A stretch of 64,000 nucleotides of DNA from an uncultured Blautia sp. (lineage in GTDB: Bacteria; Bacillota; Clostridia; Lachnospirales; Lachnospiraceae). The stretch covers positions 26,243 through 90,242 of the forward strand of contig CAMNTH010000011.1 in the NCBI GenBank assembly GCA_946557785.1, given 5' to 3'. Of this stretch, positions 45,867 to 55,276 are shown one piece after another. A program made the translations under genes and the position numbers. Position 1 is the stretch's first letter. Every line of letters begins with the position of its first letter. The notes beneath the pieces are model-generated. The model made no database searches and was not told the origin of the DNA. It worked only from the letters and a program-made list of their open reading frames with translations.

Positions 45867-47258
45867 GGTAAAAATAAACTCGGTTCCAATGCCTTCCGTG
45901 CTGATGACATTGATATTCTGATGATGTGCATGGATGATTTCCTGAACAATGGATAATCCAAGGCCGGTTCCTTTACGGTCCCTGCCTCGGGAGGCATCGC
46001 TTTTGTAGAAACGATCCCATATTTTTGAGAGGGATTCTTTTGGGATGCCCTTGCCCCGGTCTTTTACAGAAACAAAAATCTTATCATTCTTTTCTGTTGT
46101 TTCCAGAATAATGGAAGAGCCATCATAGCTGAATTTGATCGCATTGTCCAACAGATTGTACAGTACCTGCTGAATCTGCACCACATCGGCTTTGGCATAC
46201 AATTCCTTGCCGGAGAGAACCAGTTCCAGCAAGATCTTACGTTCGGTGCAGATACCCTCGAAAGTAGCTGCGGTGGCTTTGATAATGTCATTAATATCAA
46301 ATTTTCGGATATGAAGCATTCTTTTTTTTACATCCAGGTCATTTAAGGTGAGAAGGCTGTTGGTTAGTTTTTCCAGGCGTCCCGCCTCATAAGCAATGAT
46401 CTTTAAATATCTTTCCTGCATTTCAGGAGGGATGGTGCCGTCCAGCATAGCTTCCACATACCCCTTAATGGACGTAAGTGGGGAACGGAAGTCATGCGAA
46501 ACATTGGCAATAAATTTTCTTTGGTATTCTCCGTTTTTGTTCAGCTTTTCAGCCATGTAATTCAGGGTATTGGCAAGATATCCAAGTTCATCTTCGGATT
46601 TTTGAGAAATCCGGTAGGAGAGGTTTCCGCCGGCATATTCTCCAGCACCTTTAATGATCTTCCAGAGAGGGCGGTGAACATAAAAGCGGTAGAAAAGCAC
46701 CATTAGTCCGAATAAAAGATACAATGCGGCAAAGAGAATATAAACAGCTGCCAGAATATTGCTGCGTTCATGATAGAGATTGCTCATAAGATAATGGATG
46801 CAGACATATCCCTTTGTGTTCATATTTTCAGTAATGGGTGCAATGACGCTTAAGCACTCCTGGGAAAAGTATCCGTAAAACGTGCCGATCTGATAATAAT
46901 TTCCGCCCCACTGGGAAGGGTCAAATGATGTAAAATCCAAAGGCGAGTCAGGGGAAATATCTTTTCTGGTACTTGCAATGATTTCCCCGCTGCTGTTTAA
47001 AATCCAGATAAAGGAATTCTGGGATTCTGCAATGAATGATAATGTGTCCCGGATGCTTTCCAGGTTGGAAGAGGAAATTCTGTTTTGGATCGTGTAATTG
47101 GTAGCAAGATGACTTGCTTCCTGATAAAGCCTTTCGCTGATTGCCTTTTCCAGCCGCCTTTCTACAAGATAAGAGCCTGCAGTGATAATGGTTAAAAGCC
47201 CCAGGATCCCCATAAGGAAATAGAGAAAGAGAAACTTATTGTACAGGCTTTTTTTCAT
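45849..47258 (-). CDS. Sensor histidine kinase (HAMP-HisKA-HATPase_c)
   Basis: A 469-residue membrane kinase with helices at about 9-30 and 168-190, an extracytosolic sensor part (about 31-167, WGGNYYQIGTFYGYF), HAMP (about 195-245), HisKA with His255 in FIANVSHDFRSPL, and HATPase_c with N-box VLYNLLDNAIKFS and G-boxes DRGKGIP and GTGLGLSIVQE. All catalytic motifs are present. Its ATG overlaps the regulator stop by 4 nt, so the pair is translationally coupled. The signal is unknown. Confidence 0.93.
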   Translation of the reverse strand: MKKSLYNKFLFLYFLMGILGLLTIITAGSYLVERRLEKAISERLYQEASHLATNYTIQNRISSSNLESIRDTLSFIAESQNSFIWILNSSGEIIASTRKDISPDSPLDFTSFDPSQWGGNYYQIGTFYGYFSQECLSVIAPITENMNTKGYVCIHYLMSNLYHERSNILAAVYILFAALYLLFGLMVLFYRFYVHRPLWKIIKGAGEYAGGNLSYRISQKSEDELGYLANTLNYMAEKLNKNGEYQRKFIANVSHDFRSPLTSIKGYVEAMLDGTIPPEMQERYLKIIAYEAGRLEKLTNSLLTLNDLDVKKRMLHIRKFDINDIIKATAATFEGICTERKILLELVLSGKELYAKADVVQIQQVLYNLLDNAIKFSYDGSSIILETTEKNDKIFVSVKDRGKGIPKESLSKIWDRFYKSDASRGRDRKGTGLGLSIVQEIIHAHHQNINVISTEGIGTEFIFTLDKAR

Positions 47259-47956
47259 TCACGTTTCACCTCAAACTTATAACCGATTCCCCATACAGTA
47301 GCAAGGCTCCAGCGGGGGTGATCCTTGATCTTTTCACGAAGGCGTTTAATATGAACGTCCACTGTTCTGGTATCTCCAATATATTCATAGCCCCAGATAT
47401 GATCCAGAAGCTGTTCCCGTGTAAAAACCTGATTGGGTGAGGAGGCCAGGAAATAAAGAAGCTCCAGCTCCTTAGGAGGCATATCCACCTGCCGTCCCAT
47501 ATATGTTACGGAATAGTTGGTGAGGTTGATGGTCAGGTCCGGGTAGGTGACGCTTTTTTCATTAGATAAAGCCGCAGGCTGTTTAACTTTGAAACGGCGA
47601 AGCACAGCACGTACCCTGGCTACCAGCTCCTTGGAGTCAAAGGGCTTGATGATATAGTCATCTGCCCCAAGCTCAAGGCCGAGAACCTTATCGAAGGTTT
47701 CCCCTTTGGCAGAAAGCATGATAATGGGAACCTCAGAAATATGGCGGATCTCCCGGCAGACCTGATAGCCGTCAATACCGGGAAGCATCAGATCCAGAAG
47801 GATGAGGTTGGGCGAAAAAGAATGAAATTCCTTAAGAGCCTGTTCTCCGTCATTGACAATCTTTGCTTCAAAGCATTCTTTTGTAAGATAAAGGGCAATG
47901 AGCTCAGCAATGTTATTATCATCATCTACAATTAAAATTTTCTGTTTCGAAATCAT
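47255..47956 (-). CDS. OmpR/PhoB-family response regulator
   Basis: A 233-residue regulator with receiver domain (VDDDNN at 10-15, phospho-acceptor Asp55 in LILLDLMLPG, Lys in IIKPFDSKEL) and a C-terminal winged helix (about 135-230, REQLLDHIWGYEYIGDTRTVDVHIKRLREK). It sits 12 nt after mutS2 and is overlapped by the kinase gene, an operon order mutS2-regulator-kinase. The regulon is unknown. Confidence 0.94.
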   Translation of the reverse strand: MISKQKILIVDDDNNIAELIALYLTKECFEAKIVNDGEQALKEFHSFSPNLILLDLMLPGIDGYQVCREIRHISEVPIIMLSAKGETFDKVLGLELGADDYIIKPFDSKELVARVRAVLRRFKVKQPAALSNEKSVTYPDLTINLTNYSVTYMGRQVDMPPKELELLYFLASSPNQVFTREQLLDHIWGYEYIGDTRTVDVHIKRLREKIKDHPRWSLATVWGIGYKFEVKRE

Positions 47957-47968
47957 AGTATTCTCCTG

Positions 47969-50347
47969 TTATTTAAAGTCTACGATCGTTACGCCTGCAT
48001 CGCCTTCTCCAAATTCTGCAAGATGAAAGGAATCTACATACTTTTGGCGGCGCAGATAATTGTGTACCCCTTTTCTGAGAGCGCCAGTGCCTTTTCCGTG
48101 AACAATGCGGACGGATTTCAGATGAGCCAGGTATGCGTCATCCAGATATTTGTCCAATTCAGCCACAGCTTCGTCCACTGTTTTTCCAAGAAGATTGATC
48201 TCCGTGGAAATGCTGGCGGACTTGGACATACGTATTTTACCTGCACCTGTATGCGCAAGGGCTGTGTTGGTGCCTGCCGGATCCTGGCAAAGCTCCAGGT
48301 CGGAAATGTGGACTTTGGAGCGGATAATGCCCATCTGTACAAAAAGATACCCTTTGGAGTCCGGATGGCTGCTGACGGTTCCCTTAAGGTTCATACTGAG
48401 AACCTTTACGGATTCGCCAAGACGCAGATCCTTTGGATTAAGTTCTTTTTGAGGTTTTTTGACTTCAGGTTTCAGGACGATATTCTTTTCTGCCTTTGAC
48501 ATACGCTGACGAAGATTCTGCCGTTCTCTTTCAACAGCGGCTGTGTCTACGTGATCCTTCTGGAATTTATGGAAAAGCTTCATGGTCTGATCTGCATATT
48601 CCTTGGTTTCACGCAAAATGGCGTGGGCTTCTTCACTGGCCTGGCGAATCATGCGTTCCTTACGCTTTTCCAGCTTGGCATGTTGATTTTCAAGCTGTTC
48701 TTTCAGCTGTTTTACTTCTTCTTTGTATCGTTCAATTTCCCTGCGTTCATTCTCAATGGTAACCCTGCTGTTTTCCAAAGAAGAAAGGACGTCCTCAAAG
48801 GATTCATCCTGTTCGCTGATCTGTTCCTTTGCTTTTTGGATAATATGATCCGGAAGGCCAAGCTTAGAGGAGATTGCGAAAGCGTTGCTCTTGCCCGGAA
48901 CTCCGATGAGCAGTCGGTATGTAGGGCGGAGAGTTTCTACGTCAAATTCGCAGCAGGCATTTTCTACGCCGGGAGTGGAAAGGGCATAGACTTTCAGCTC
49001 GCTGTAATGAGTGGTAGCCATTGTGCGGATTCCCTGGGTGTGGAGGGTTGAAAGGATTGCAATTGCAAGAGCCGCTCCTTCTGTAGGATCCGTGCCAGCA
49101 CCAAGTTCGTCAAACAACACCAAAGAGCGTTCGTCTGCCTTGCTTAAAAAGGATACCACATTGGTCATATGGGAGGAAAAGGTACTTAAAGACTGCTCAA
49201 TGCTCTGCTCGTCTCCGATATCAGCGTAAACTTCATGGAAGACGGCAAGCTGGGAACGGTCATTTGCCGGAATGTGAAGGCCGGACTGTCCCATTAGGGT
49301 AAGGAGTCCCACGGTTTTTAAGGAAACGGTCTTGCCGCCTGTGTTGGGACCGGTAACAATCAGGAGGTCAAAATCCTCCCCAAGGCGGACGTCAATGGGA
49401 ACCGCTTTTTTCTTATCAATGAGAGGATGACGGGCTTTTTTTAGCTTTATGCATCCGTCCTCATTAAAGACAGGTTCACTGGCGTTCATTTCCATGGCGA
49501 GGGATGCCCGGGCAAAGATAAAGTCCAGCTGGATCATGGTTTCCAGGTCAAGGGCAATGGCATCTTTATCAATAGCAATCTGTTCGCTTAAGGATGCAAG
49601 AATGACTTCGATTTCCTTTTGTTCCTGAAGTTCTAATTGCCGCATATCATTGTTTAATTTTACAATTGCCATAGGCTCGATGAAAAGAGTGGAGCCTGTA
49701 GAGGACTGGTCATGGATCATGCCGGGAACCTGGCCTTTGTACTCTGCTTTGACAGGGATACAGTAGCGGCCATTGCGCATGGTAATGACGGAATCCTGAA
49801 GATAGGTGCGTGCACCGCCGTTCAGCATACCGGAAAGCTGGGTATGGATCCGGTCATTGACCTGTTTCATCCCTCTTCGGATCTGGCGGAGGGCAGGACT
49901 GGCGTCATCGCTTATCTCATCCTCGGAGAGAATACAGCGGCGGATTTCTGCTGTAAGGAGCGTAAGGGGCTCCAGACAGTCAAAAAGACCATCCAGGGAG
50001 TCACTGGGCACATCGCTTCTGTCATTGCGGGAATAGGCCTTTACCCTGTTGACGTTTTCCAGAAGGCTGCAGATAGAAAGAATCTCTGTGATACCAAGGG
50101 AGCTGCCGATTTCCAGACGCTTCAGGGAGCTGCGGACATCCTTCACGCTTCCGAAGGAAAGACTGCCTTTTTTAAAGAGACGGCTTAATGCATCTTTGGT
50201 CTGCGTCTGCATGGAACGGATTTTTTCCAGGTCTGTATATGGTGTAAGTGTCCGGCAAAGCTCCTTGCCCATGAAAGAGGAGGCTTTGTCGGTTAGTTTC
50301 TGAATGATTTTGTGATATTCTAATGCGTTTAATGCTTTTGCGTTCAT
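47969..50347 (-). CDS. mutS2: MutS2 (ribosome rescue / recombination-suppressing ATPase)
   Basis: A MutS-family ATPase with a C-terminal Smr nuclease domain; MutS2 acts on stalled ribosomes in Bacillus subtilis and on recombination in other species. The 792-residue protein has a MutS core and clamp (1-320), Walker A GPNTGGKTVS near 331, Walker B LVLFDELGAGTDPTEG, a long coiled-coil (about 510-610), and Smr at about 711-792 with RIVHGKGTGALRKGV. AGGAGACATC precedes ATG 50347; a longer frame to 50401 has no site. It heads an operon with a two-component system. Confidence 0.95.
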   Translation of the reverse strand: MNAKALNALEYHKIIQKLTDKASSFMGKELCRTLTPYTDLEKIRSMQTQTKDALSRLFKKGSLSFGSVKDVRSSLKRLEIGSSLGITEILSICSLLENVNRVKAYSRNDRSDVPSDSLDGLFDCLEPLTLLTAEIRRCILSEDEISDDASPALRQIRRGMKQVNDRIHTQLSGMLNGGARTYLQDSVITMRNGRYCIPVKAEYKGQVPGMIHDQSSTGSTLFIEPMAIVKLNNDMRQLELQEQKEIEVILASLSEQIAIDKDAIALDLETMIQLDFIFARASLAMEMNASEPVFNEDGCIKLKKARHPLIDKKKAVPIDVRLGEDFDLLIVTGPNTGGKTVSLKTVGLLTLMGQSGLHIPANDRSQLAVFHEVYADIGDEQSIEQSLSTFSSHMTNVVSFLSKADERSLVLFDELGAGTDPTEGAALAIAILSTLHTQGIRTMATTHYSELKVYALSTPGVENACCEFDVETLRPTYRLLIGVPGKSNAFAISSKLGLPDHIIQKAKEQISEQDESFEDVLSSLENSRVTIENERREIERYKEEVKQLKEQLENQHAKLEKRKERMIRQASEEAHAILRETKEYADQTMKLFHKFQKDHVDTAAVERERQNLRQRMSKAEKNIVLKPEVKKPQKELNPKDLRLGESVKVLSMNLKGTVSSHPDSKGYLFVQMGIIRSKVHISDLELCQDPAGTNTALAHTGAGKIRMSKSASISTEINLLGKTVDEAVAELDKYLDDAYLAHLKSVRIVHGKGTGALRKGVHNYLRRQKYVDSFHLAEFGEGDAGVTIVDFK

Positions 50348-50605
50348 GATGTCTCCTGATCTATAAAAAATTAATGCTGTGTTGATTTTCCTACTATTCA
50401 TTTTACATGATTTGCGGTATATTGAAAAGGAAAAAATCTTTGGAAAGGAGAAATCTGCAGGGAAAGATAACAGGATGTGAGAAGGTGTGAGATAATTGTA
50501 AAATATAAGGGAAAATATAAAAAATCATTCATAGAAAGTTCATAACTTTTTGATAAACTAAATTCCAGATTATTAGTTTTATCAGTTTTATCAGGAGAAA
50601 CACAT

Positions 50606-51943
50606 ATGGAAGAAAAAGATCCTCACAAGAAAGAAAATGAACCAAAACGGGATGATTATTTGTTCATGAAGGAAACGATCAAGAGAAAACCGCTGAATAT
50701 ACGATATTATGTAAAGCACAGTGCAGCGGTAGCAGCAGCAGGATTGCTTTTCGGATGCTGTGCAGCGGTGGCCTTTACTTTGATGACACCTGTGGCAGAG
50801 AATAGATTTGTGGAAAAAGAAGACGTTTCTCTTTCCGGTGCGAAGCCGGGTCCAGTAGGAAGCGGAACAGTACGGGATGAGGATGAGCAGGAAGGGCTTT
50901 TGCAGAGCGGAAACAGCCCGGATGCCGGGAATGCATCTGCAGGCTTAGACAAGAAAGAGGAAGGAATAGGGAAAGGCTTGTATATGGCGATTTATGAAGA
51001 GGTATATCAGGAAGCTCTCGAAATTGCCCAAAAGCCTATGAAAGCTATGGCCAGAGTATCCGGCTTTAGTGATGATTCAGATCTTTTGGATGACTCTTTT
51101 CTTTCGTATGGGATTGAAGAAGGCGTGGTTTTCTTAAACAGCGGAACAGACCTCTATATTTTAACAAACTATAAAGGCCTGGAGAGTGCGGAAAAAATCC
51201 GGGTTACATTCTGTAACGGAACTGCAGTTGACGGGATTCTCTGCAAGGCTGATCAAAGAACCGGAATGGCAGTAGTGCGCGTACCTGTGTCTCTGCTTTC
51301 AGAAAAGGATTGTGAGGATATTTATGTAGCTTCTTTAAGCGACAGCAAAAGCCTGAATAACGAAAAACCTGTGGTGGCTATCGGAAGCCCGTCCGGTGAC
51401 TTTGGCGCTGTCATTTATGGCCTTGTCACATCGGTATTGGGTAAAATGACAGTTCCTGACTGTGAATATACCCTTCTTGGAACCAATATCATGGGAAGCT
51501 TGGAAAGCAGCGGTGTGCTGATCAATATGGAGGGAGAGGTTGTGGGAATGATCGTCCGGACGAAGGGGGATGAAAACATCCTTAAAGCGGTTTCCATCGC
51601 ACAGCTCCGTCCTCTGATAGAGAGCCTTTCCAATGGGGAAGCTCTGCGTTATTTCGGTATTTGCGGAAGCAGTATTTCCGCATCTCAGGCTGAGAATATG
51701 GGGATCCCCCAGGGAATTTATGTAAATAGTGTGGAAAACGACTCTCCGGCTATGGCGGCAGGAGTTCAGAGCGGTGATATTATTACGGAGCTGAATGGAA
51801 AAGAAGTGAAGGATATGCAGACTTATATGACAGAACTCCAAAAGCTGTCCATTGGATCCAAGCAGAAACTGAAGATCTGCAGGCACAGTATGGAAGGAAA
51901 TTTGGCGGAGATAGAATGTACACTGGCAGTAGAAGTGAAATAG
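50606..51943 (+). CDS. HtrA/DegP-like membrane pseudoprotease with PDZ domain
   Basis: The 445-residue protein has a charged cytosolic start (1-32), one membrane helix (about 38-62), a Ser/Gly-rich linker (about 75-118), a trypsin-like domain (about 160-340) and a PDZ domain (about 348-440). The HtrA catalytic triad is broken: the His of LTNNHVV is Lys190 (LTNYKGL) and the Asp of TDLAV is Gly220 (TGMAV). Only the Ser remains, at 301 (ESSGVL in place of NSGGPL). It should not be a normal serine protease and may bind misfolded or regulatory proteins instead. It starts a run with yhaM 25 nt downstream. Confidence 0.82.
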   Translation: MEEKDPHKKENEPKRDDYLFMKETIKRKPLNIRYYVKHSAAVAAAGLLFGCCAAVAFTLMTPVAENRFVEKEDVSLSGAKPGPVGSGTVRDEDEQEGLLQSGNSPDAGNASAGLDKKEEGIGKGLYMAIYEEVYQEALEIAQKPMKAMARVSGFSDDSDLLDDSFLSYGIEEGVVFLNSGTDLYILTNYKGLESAEKIRVTFCNGTAVDGILCKADQRTGMAVVRVPVSLLSEKDCEDIYVASLSDSKSLNNEKPVVAIGSPSGDFGAVIYGLVTSVLGKMTVPDCEYTLLGTNIMGSLESSGVLINMEGEVVGMIVRTKGDENILKAVSIAQLRPLIESLSNGEALRYFGICGSSISASQAENMGIPQGIYVNSVENDSPAMAAGVQSGDIITELNGKEVKDMQTYMTELQKLSIGSKQKLKICRHSMEGNLAEIECTLAVEVK

Positions 51944-51968
51944 AAATAGAGAGAAAGGCAGAATTAAA

Positions 51969-52916
51969 ATGCGTTTTATTAACGAATTGCGTGAAGGAGA
52001 CAGAATTAACGGTATTTATTTATGTAAGCAGAGACAGTCTGCTGTAACAAAAAACGGAAAACCTTATGACAGCATTATCCTCCAGGACAAAACAGGCGTG
52101 CTGGACGGAAAAATATGGGATCCTAATTCTTTGGGGATTGACGAGTTCGATGCCCTTGACTACATAGAGGTTGTAGGGGACGTAACCAGTTTTGCAGGCG
52201 CCATGCAGCTAAATGTAAAAAGAGCCCGCAAAGCAGGAGAGGGAGAATACAACCCTGCAGACTATCTTCCTGTGAGCGAGAATAGTACGGATGATATGTA
52301 CAGCCAGTTAAAAGGTATGATCAGCAGTGTGAAACATCCATATCTTTTGGCACTTTTGAAGAAACTGTTTGTGGAGGACGAAGAATTTCTCAAATCTTTT
52401 GAAGGCCATTCCGCAGCCAAAACCGTGCATCATGGTTTTATTGGAGGATTGATGGAGCACACCTTAAGCGTTACCCGGCTTTGCGATTATCTGGCAGGCA
52501 CCTATCCTCTGCTGAAAAGAGATTTGCTTATTACGGCAGCGCTGCTTCATGATGTAGGAAAAGTAAGAGAGTTATCCTCTTTCCCGCAGAATGATTACAC
52601 AGACGAAGGACAGCTTTTGGGACATATTATCATCGGCGCACAGATGATTCATGACCTGGTGCGTGAAATTCCGGATTTTCCCCTGGAGCTGGAAAATCAG
52701 CTTGTGCACTGCATCCTGGCTCACCACGGAGAGCTGGAGTATGGTTCCCCGAAAAAACCGGCTCTCGCCGAGGCGGTTGCCTTAAATCTGGCGGATAATA
52801 CAGATGCCAGAATGGAAACATTAACGGAGATTTTTGCCGCAGACAAAGGAAAAAGGGAATGGCTTGGCTATAACCGGCTGTTTGAATCTAATCTGAGAAG
52901 AACAGGAGACTTTTAG
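51969..52916 (+). CDS. yhaM: YhaM-type 3'-5' exoribonuclease
   Basis: The 315-residue protein has an N-terminal OB fold (about 8-90, IILQDKTGVLDGKIWD) and a C-terminal HD domain with HHGFIGGLMEHTLSV and LLHDVGKVREL, the metal-binding His and His-Asp. YhaM degrades single-stranded RNA from the 3' end. It is 25 nt after the HtrA-like gene and 5 nt before rlmD. It carries no N-terminal extension and matches family length. Confidence 0.92.
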   Translation: MRFINELREGDRINGIYLCKQRQSAVTKNGKPYDSIILQDKTGVLDGKIWDPNSLGIDEFDALDYIEVVGDVTSFAGAMQLNVKRARKAGEGEYNPADYLPVSENSTDDMYSQLKGMISSVKHPYLLALLKKLFVEDEEFLKSFEGHSAAKTVHHGFIGGLMEHTLSVTRLCDYLAGTYPLLKRDLLITAALLHDVGKVRELSSFPQNDYTDEGQLLGHIIIGAQMIHDLVREIPDFPLELENQLVHCILAHHGELEYGSPKKPALAEAVALNLADNTDARMETLTEIFAADKGKREWLGYNRLFESNLRRTGDF

Positions 52917-52921
52917 GATTT

Positions 52922-54370
52922 ATGGAATTTCGTAAAAATGACGTAATAACGTTGGAAATAGAAGACTGCGGAATTGACGGTGAAGGCATTGGCAAAGCTG
53001 ATGGCTTCACCGTCTTTGTGAAAGACGCAGTAATCGGCGACACGGTTCGCGCTAAAATTGTGAAAGCAAAGAAAAATTATGGATACGGAAGGCTTCTGGA
53101 GGTACTGAAACCATCCCCTTACCGTGTGGAACCAAAATGTCCCTATGCCCGTCAGTGCGGCGGCTGTCAGCTCCAGGTTCTTTCTTATGATCAGCAGCTT
53201 GCGTTTAAAGAAGCAAAGATACGAGGACATCTGGAGCGCATAGGCGGCTTTCAGGACATTCCCATGGAGCCGATTATCGGAATGGAAAAACCCTACCATT
53301 ACCGGAACAAGGCCCAGTTTCCGGTAGGGAAAAATAGAGAAGGGCGTATTATCACCGGATTTTATGCAGGGAGAACCCATACGATCATTGAAAACCGGGA
53401 CTGCGCACTTGGTGTTTCCCAGAACAAAGAAGTCCTGGACCGGGTGATTTCCTATATGGAGACATATGGCGCAGAGCCTTATGACGAAGCAACAGGAAAA
53501 GGGCTGGTACGCCATATTTTCATCCGATATGGTTTTTTTACAGGAGAAGTGATGGTATGTATCATTGCCAACGGAAAAAGCCTGCCGCATAGTGAGAAAC
53601 TGGTGGAAGCCCTTCGGGAAATCCCGGGAATGACCAGCATCACCCTGAACGTAAACCGCAGCAGAAGCAATGTTATTTTGGGAGAAGAACTGCATCTTCT
53701 CTGGGGGCAAATTTATATTACAGACAAAATCGGAGACATTTCCTACCAGATTTCGCCTCTGTCCTTTTATCAGGTAAACCCGCTTCAGACAGGCAAGCTA
53801 TACGCAAAAGCGCTGGAATACGCTGATCTTCACGGTGAGGAAACTGTGTGGGATCTCTACTGCGGCATTGGAACCATTTCCCTCTTTCTTGCGCAGCAGG
53901 CCAAATTTGTAAGGGGCGTGGAAATCGTTCCTGCTGCCATTGAAGATGCCAGACGCAACGCCGTGCTGAATAAGATAGAAAACACAGAATTCTTTGTAGG
54001 AAAGGCAGAAGACATCCTTCCAAGGGAATACGAAAAAAACGGCGTATATGCAGATGTGATCGTGGTAGACCCTCCAAGAAAGGGCTGCGATAAAATGCTC
54101 TTAGACACTATATTAAAAATGCAGCCAAAGAAAGTGGTATATGTAAGCTGCGACAGCGCAACCCTGGCCAGGGATTTGAAATATTTATGCGGAAATGGAT
54201 ATGAATTGAAGAATGTCTGCGGCGTAGATCAGTTTGGGAATACGGTGCATGTGGAGACGGTGTGCCTCTTGAGCAACCGAAAAAGAAAGCCTGACACTTA
54301 CGTTAAACTTAGTTTGGATGCAGAAGATTACTACAGATTTAGAGATGCAGAGGATAAAGCAAACGATTAG
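52922..54370 (+). CDS. rlmD: 23S rRNA (uracil-5-)-methyltransferase RlmD/RumA type
   Basis: A class I SAM methyltransferase of the TrmA/RumA family that makes 5-methyluridine in rRNA or tRNA. The 482-residue protein has a TRAM domain (1-65), an iron-sulphur motif (CPYARQCGGCQLQ, about 77-89), the SAM motif DLYCGIGTISLFLA and the catalytic Cys in VVYVSCDSATLARDL. Its specificity (U1939, U747 or tRNA) cannot be read from the sequence. It starts 5 nt after yhaM. The last 50 residues diverge from the core, and the next gene is in the AT-rich region. Confidence 0.9.
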   Translation: MEFRKNDVITLEIEDCGIDGEGIGKADGFTVFVKDAVIGDTVRAKIVKAKKNYGYGRLLEVLKPSPYRVEPKCPYARQCGGCQLQVLSYDQQLAFKEAKIRGHLERIGGFQDIPMEPIIGMEKPYHYRNKAQFPVGKNREGRIITGFYAGRTHTIIENRDCALGVSQNKEVLDRVISYMETYGAEPYDEATGKGLVRHIFIRYGFFTGEVMVCIIANGKSLPHSEKLVEALREIPGMTSITLNVNRSRSNVILGEELHLLWGQIYITDKIGDISYQISPLSFYQVNPLQTGKLYAKALEYADLHGEETVWDLYCGIGTISLFLAQQAKFVRGVEIVPAAIEDARRNAVLNKIENTEFFVGKAEDILPREYEKNGVYADVIVVDPPRKGCDKMLLDTILKMQPKKVVYVSCDSATLARDLKYLCGNGYELKNVCGVDQFGNTVHVETVCLLSNRKRKPDTYVKLSLDAEDYYRFRDAEDKAND

Positions 54371-54429
54371 TAGAAGGTAGTAATATCGCACCACATATCA
54401 ATGTCCGAAGTGAAAGGAGTGGCTGGCAG

Positions 54430-54747
54430 ATGTATAAAGGGGAAGTTAGGAAATCAATCATACGAGTTATGCTTATAGCAATATGGGCATGGCTCATGCA
54501 TTACTTTTATATAGTGGAAGGACAGGTTGATATATTTCGGATGTGGATGTTAATTGGTTTTCCATTCGGAATACATAGGATACGTCTGTGGTTGATACCG
54601 AGAAATTTTGATCTTGGAGGAACTGTTGGGGTATGGGCTATGAATATATTTTTGGGAAGCATTGTTGGTGGTTTTGTTGTAATAGGTTATATTTCAAATA
54701 TGATATGTAATATCATTCGTGTAATTCTAAGAAAACTAAGACAATAG
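54430..54747 (+). CDS. Small membrane protein, DUF6050-like
   Basis: The 105-residue protein has three hydrophobic segments (about 10-26, 35-52 and 68-90) and a Arg-rich end. WLIPRNFDLGGTVGVWAMNI resembles the DUF6050 family seen near mobile-element genes in Clostridia; that assignment is from memory of the pattern. GAAAGGAGTG precedes the ATG. It marks the beginning of the AT-rich region and is followed by a bidirectional terminator. Confidence 0.6.
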   Translation: MYKGEVRKSIIRVMLIAIWAWLMHYFYIVEGQVDIFRMWMLIGFPFGIHRIRLWLIPRNFDLGGTVGVWAMNIFLGSIVGGFVVIGYISNMICNIIRVILRKLRQ

Positions 54748-54755
54748 ACGGAATA

Positions 54756-54792
54756 AAAGCCACTGAAAGCTTTTGCGACAGTGGCTTTAAAA
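54756..54792. terminator. Bidirectional terminator
   Basis: AAAGCCACTG (54756-54765) pairs with CAGTGGCTTT (54779-54788), with A/T-rich flanks on both sides. It separates the convergent membrane-protein and Xre genes. Confidence 0.8.
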
Positions 54793-54798
54793 TTTGTA

Positions 54799-55059
54799 TT
54801 ATTTCTGTGTTGAGAGGAATGTAGTATTTAGTAAGTCTCCAGCATTAATTTGAAGCGCATCCGCTATATTATATAGAACTTCTAACGAGAAAGGACGAAT
54901 AATATTTGGTGCTTCAATAGAACTTAAATGTGAACGACTTATATGAGCTTTGGCAGCTAGTTGTTCTTGTGACATGCCTTGCATTTTTCGGATGGCGGCA
55001 ATGGTAAGACCTAATTCTATAAAACGATCTCTATTTTTAAATTCAACTTCTTTTGCCAT
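54799..55059 (-). CDS. Xre-family regulator
   Basis: An 86-residue HTH_3 protein: MSQEQLAAKAHISRSHLSSIEAPN, then FSLEVLYNIADALQINAGDLL. It is divergent from the LytTR response regulator gene, with 217 nt between start codons. It may repress the regulator-kinase operon as well as itself. No operator was confirmed. Confidence 0.85.
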   Translation of the reverse strand: MAKEVEFKNRDRFIELGLTIAAIRKMQGMSQEQLAAKAHISRSHLSSIEAPNIIRPFSLEVLYNIADALQINAGDLLNTTFLSTQK

Positions 55060-55137
55060 TTATTGATATACTCCTTGAATCTTCTTGTTTCATTATAGTA
55101 TTTTAACCAAAAAATATCTGTTTAATTTATTGAGCTA

Positions 55138-55166
55138 TTGACTAATATTTTGAGCATTGATACAAT
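55138..55166 (+). promoter_or_regulatory. Candidate upstream promoter of the LytTR operon
   Basis: TTGACT (55138-55143) and TACAAT (55161-55166) with 17-nt spacing. A second candidate promoter lies 75 nt downstream. Confidence 0.5.
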
Positions 55167-55218
55167 GTAGTAAAAAAATGCATACTAAAAATCACAAGAA
55201 TCTATACATCATGAATGG

Positions 55219-55246
55219 TTGAAAAAATCAAAATATATTTTATAAT
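55219..55246 (+). promoter_or_regulatory. Candidate promoter of the LytTR operon
   Basis: TTGAAA (55219-55224) and TATAAT (55241-55246) with 16-nt spacing, 31 nt before the regulator start. Confidence 0.6.
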
Positions 55247-55276
55247 ATGAAATAATAATCAGTGGAGGGTAATTGG

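Noticed and set aside
55180..55224. 14-codon frame ahead of the LytTR operon, considered as an AgrD-like signal peptide
   Set aside because: No ribosome site, no cysteine or amphipathic leader, and it sits upstream of the -10 box of the second promoter.
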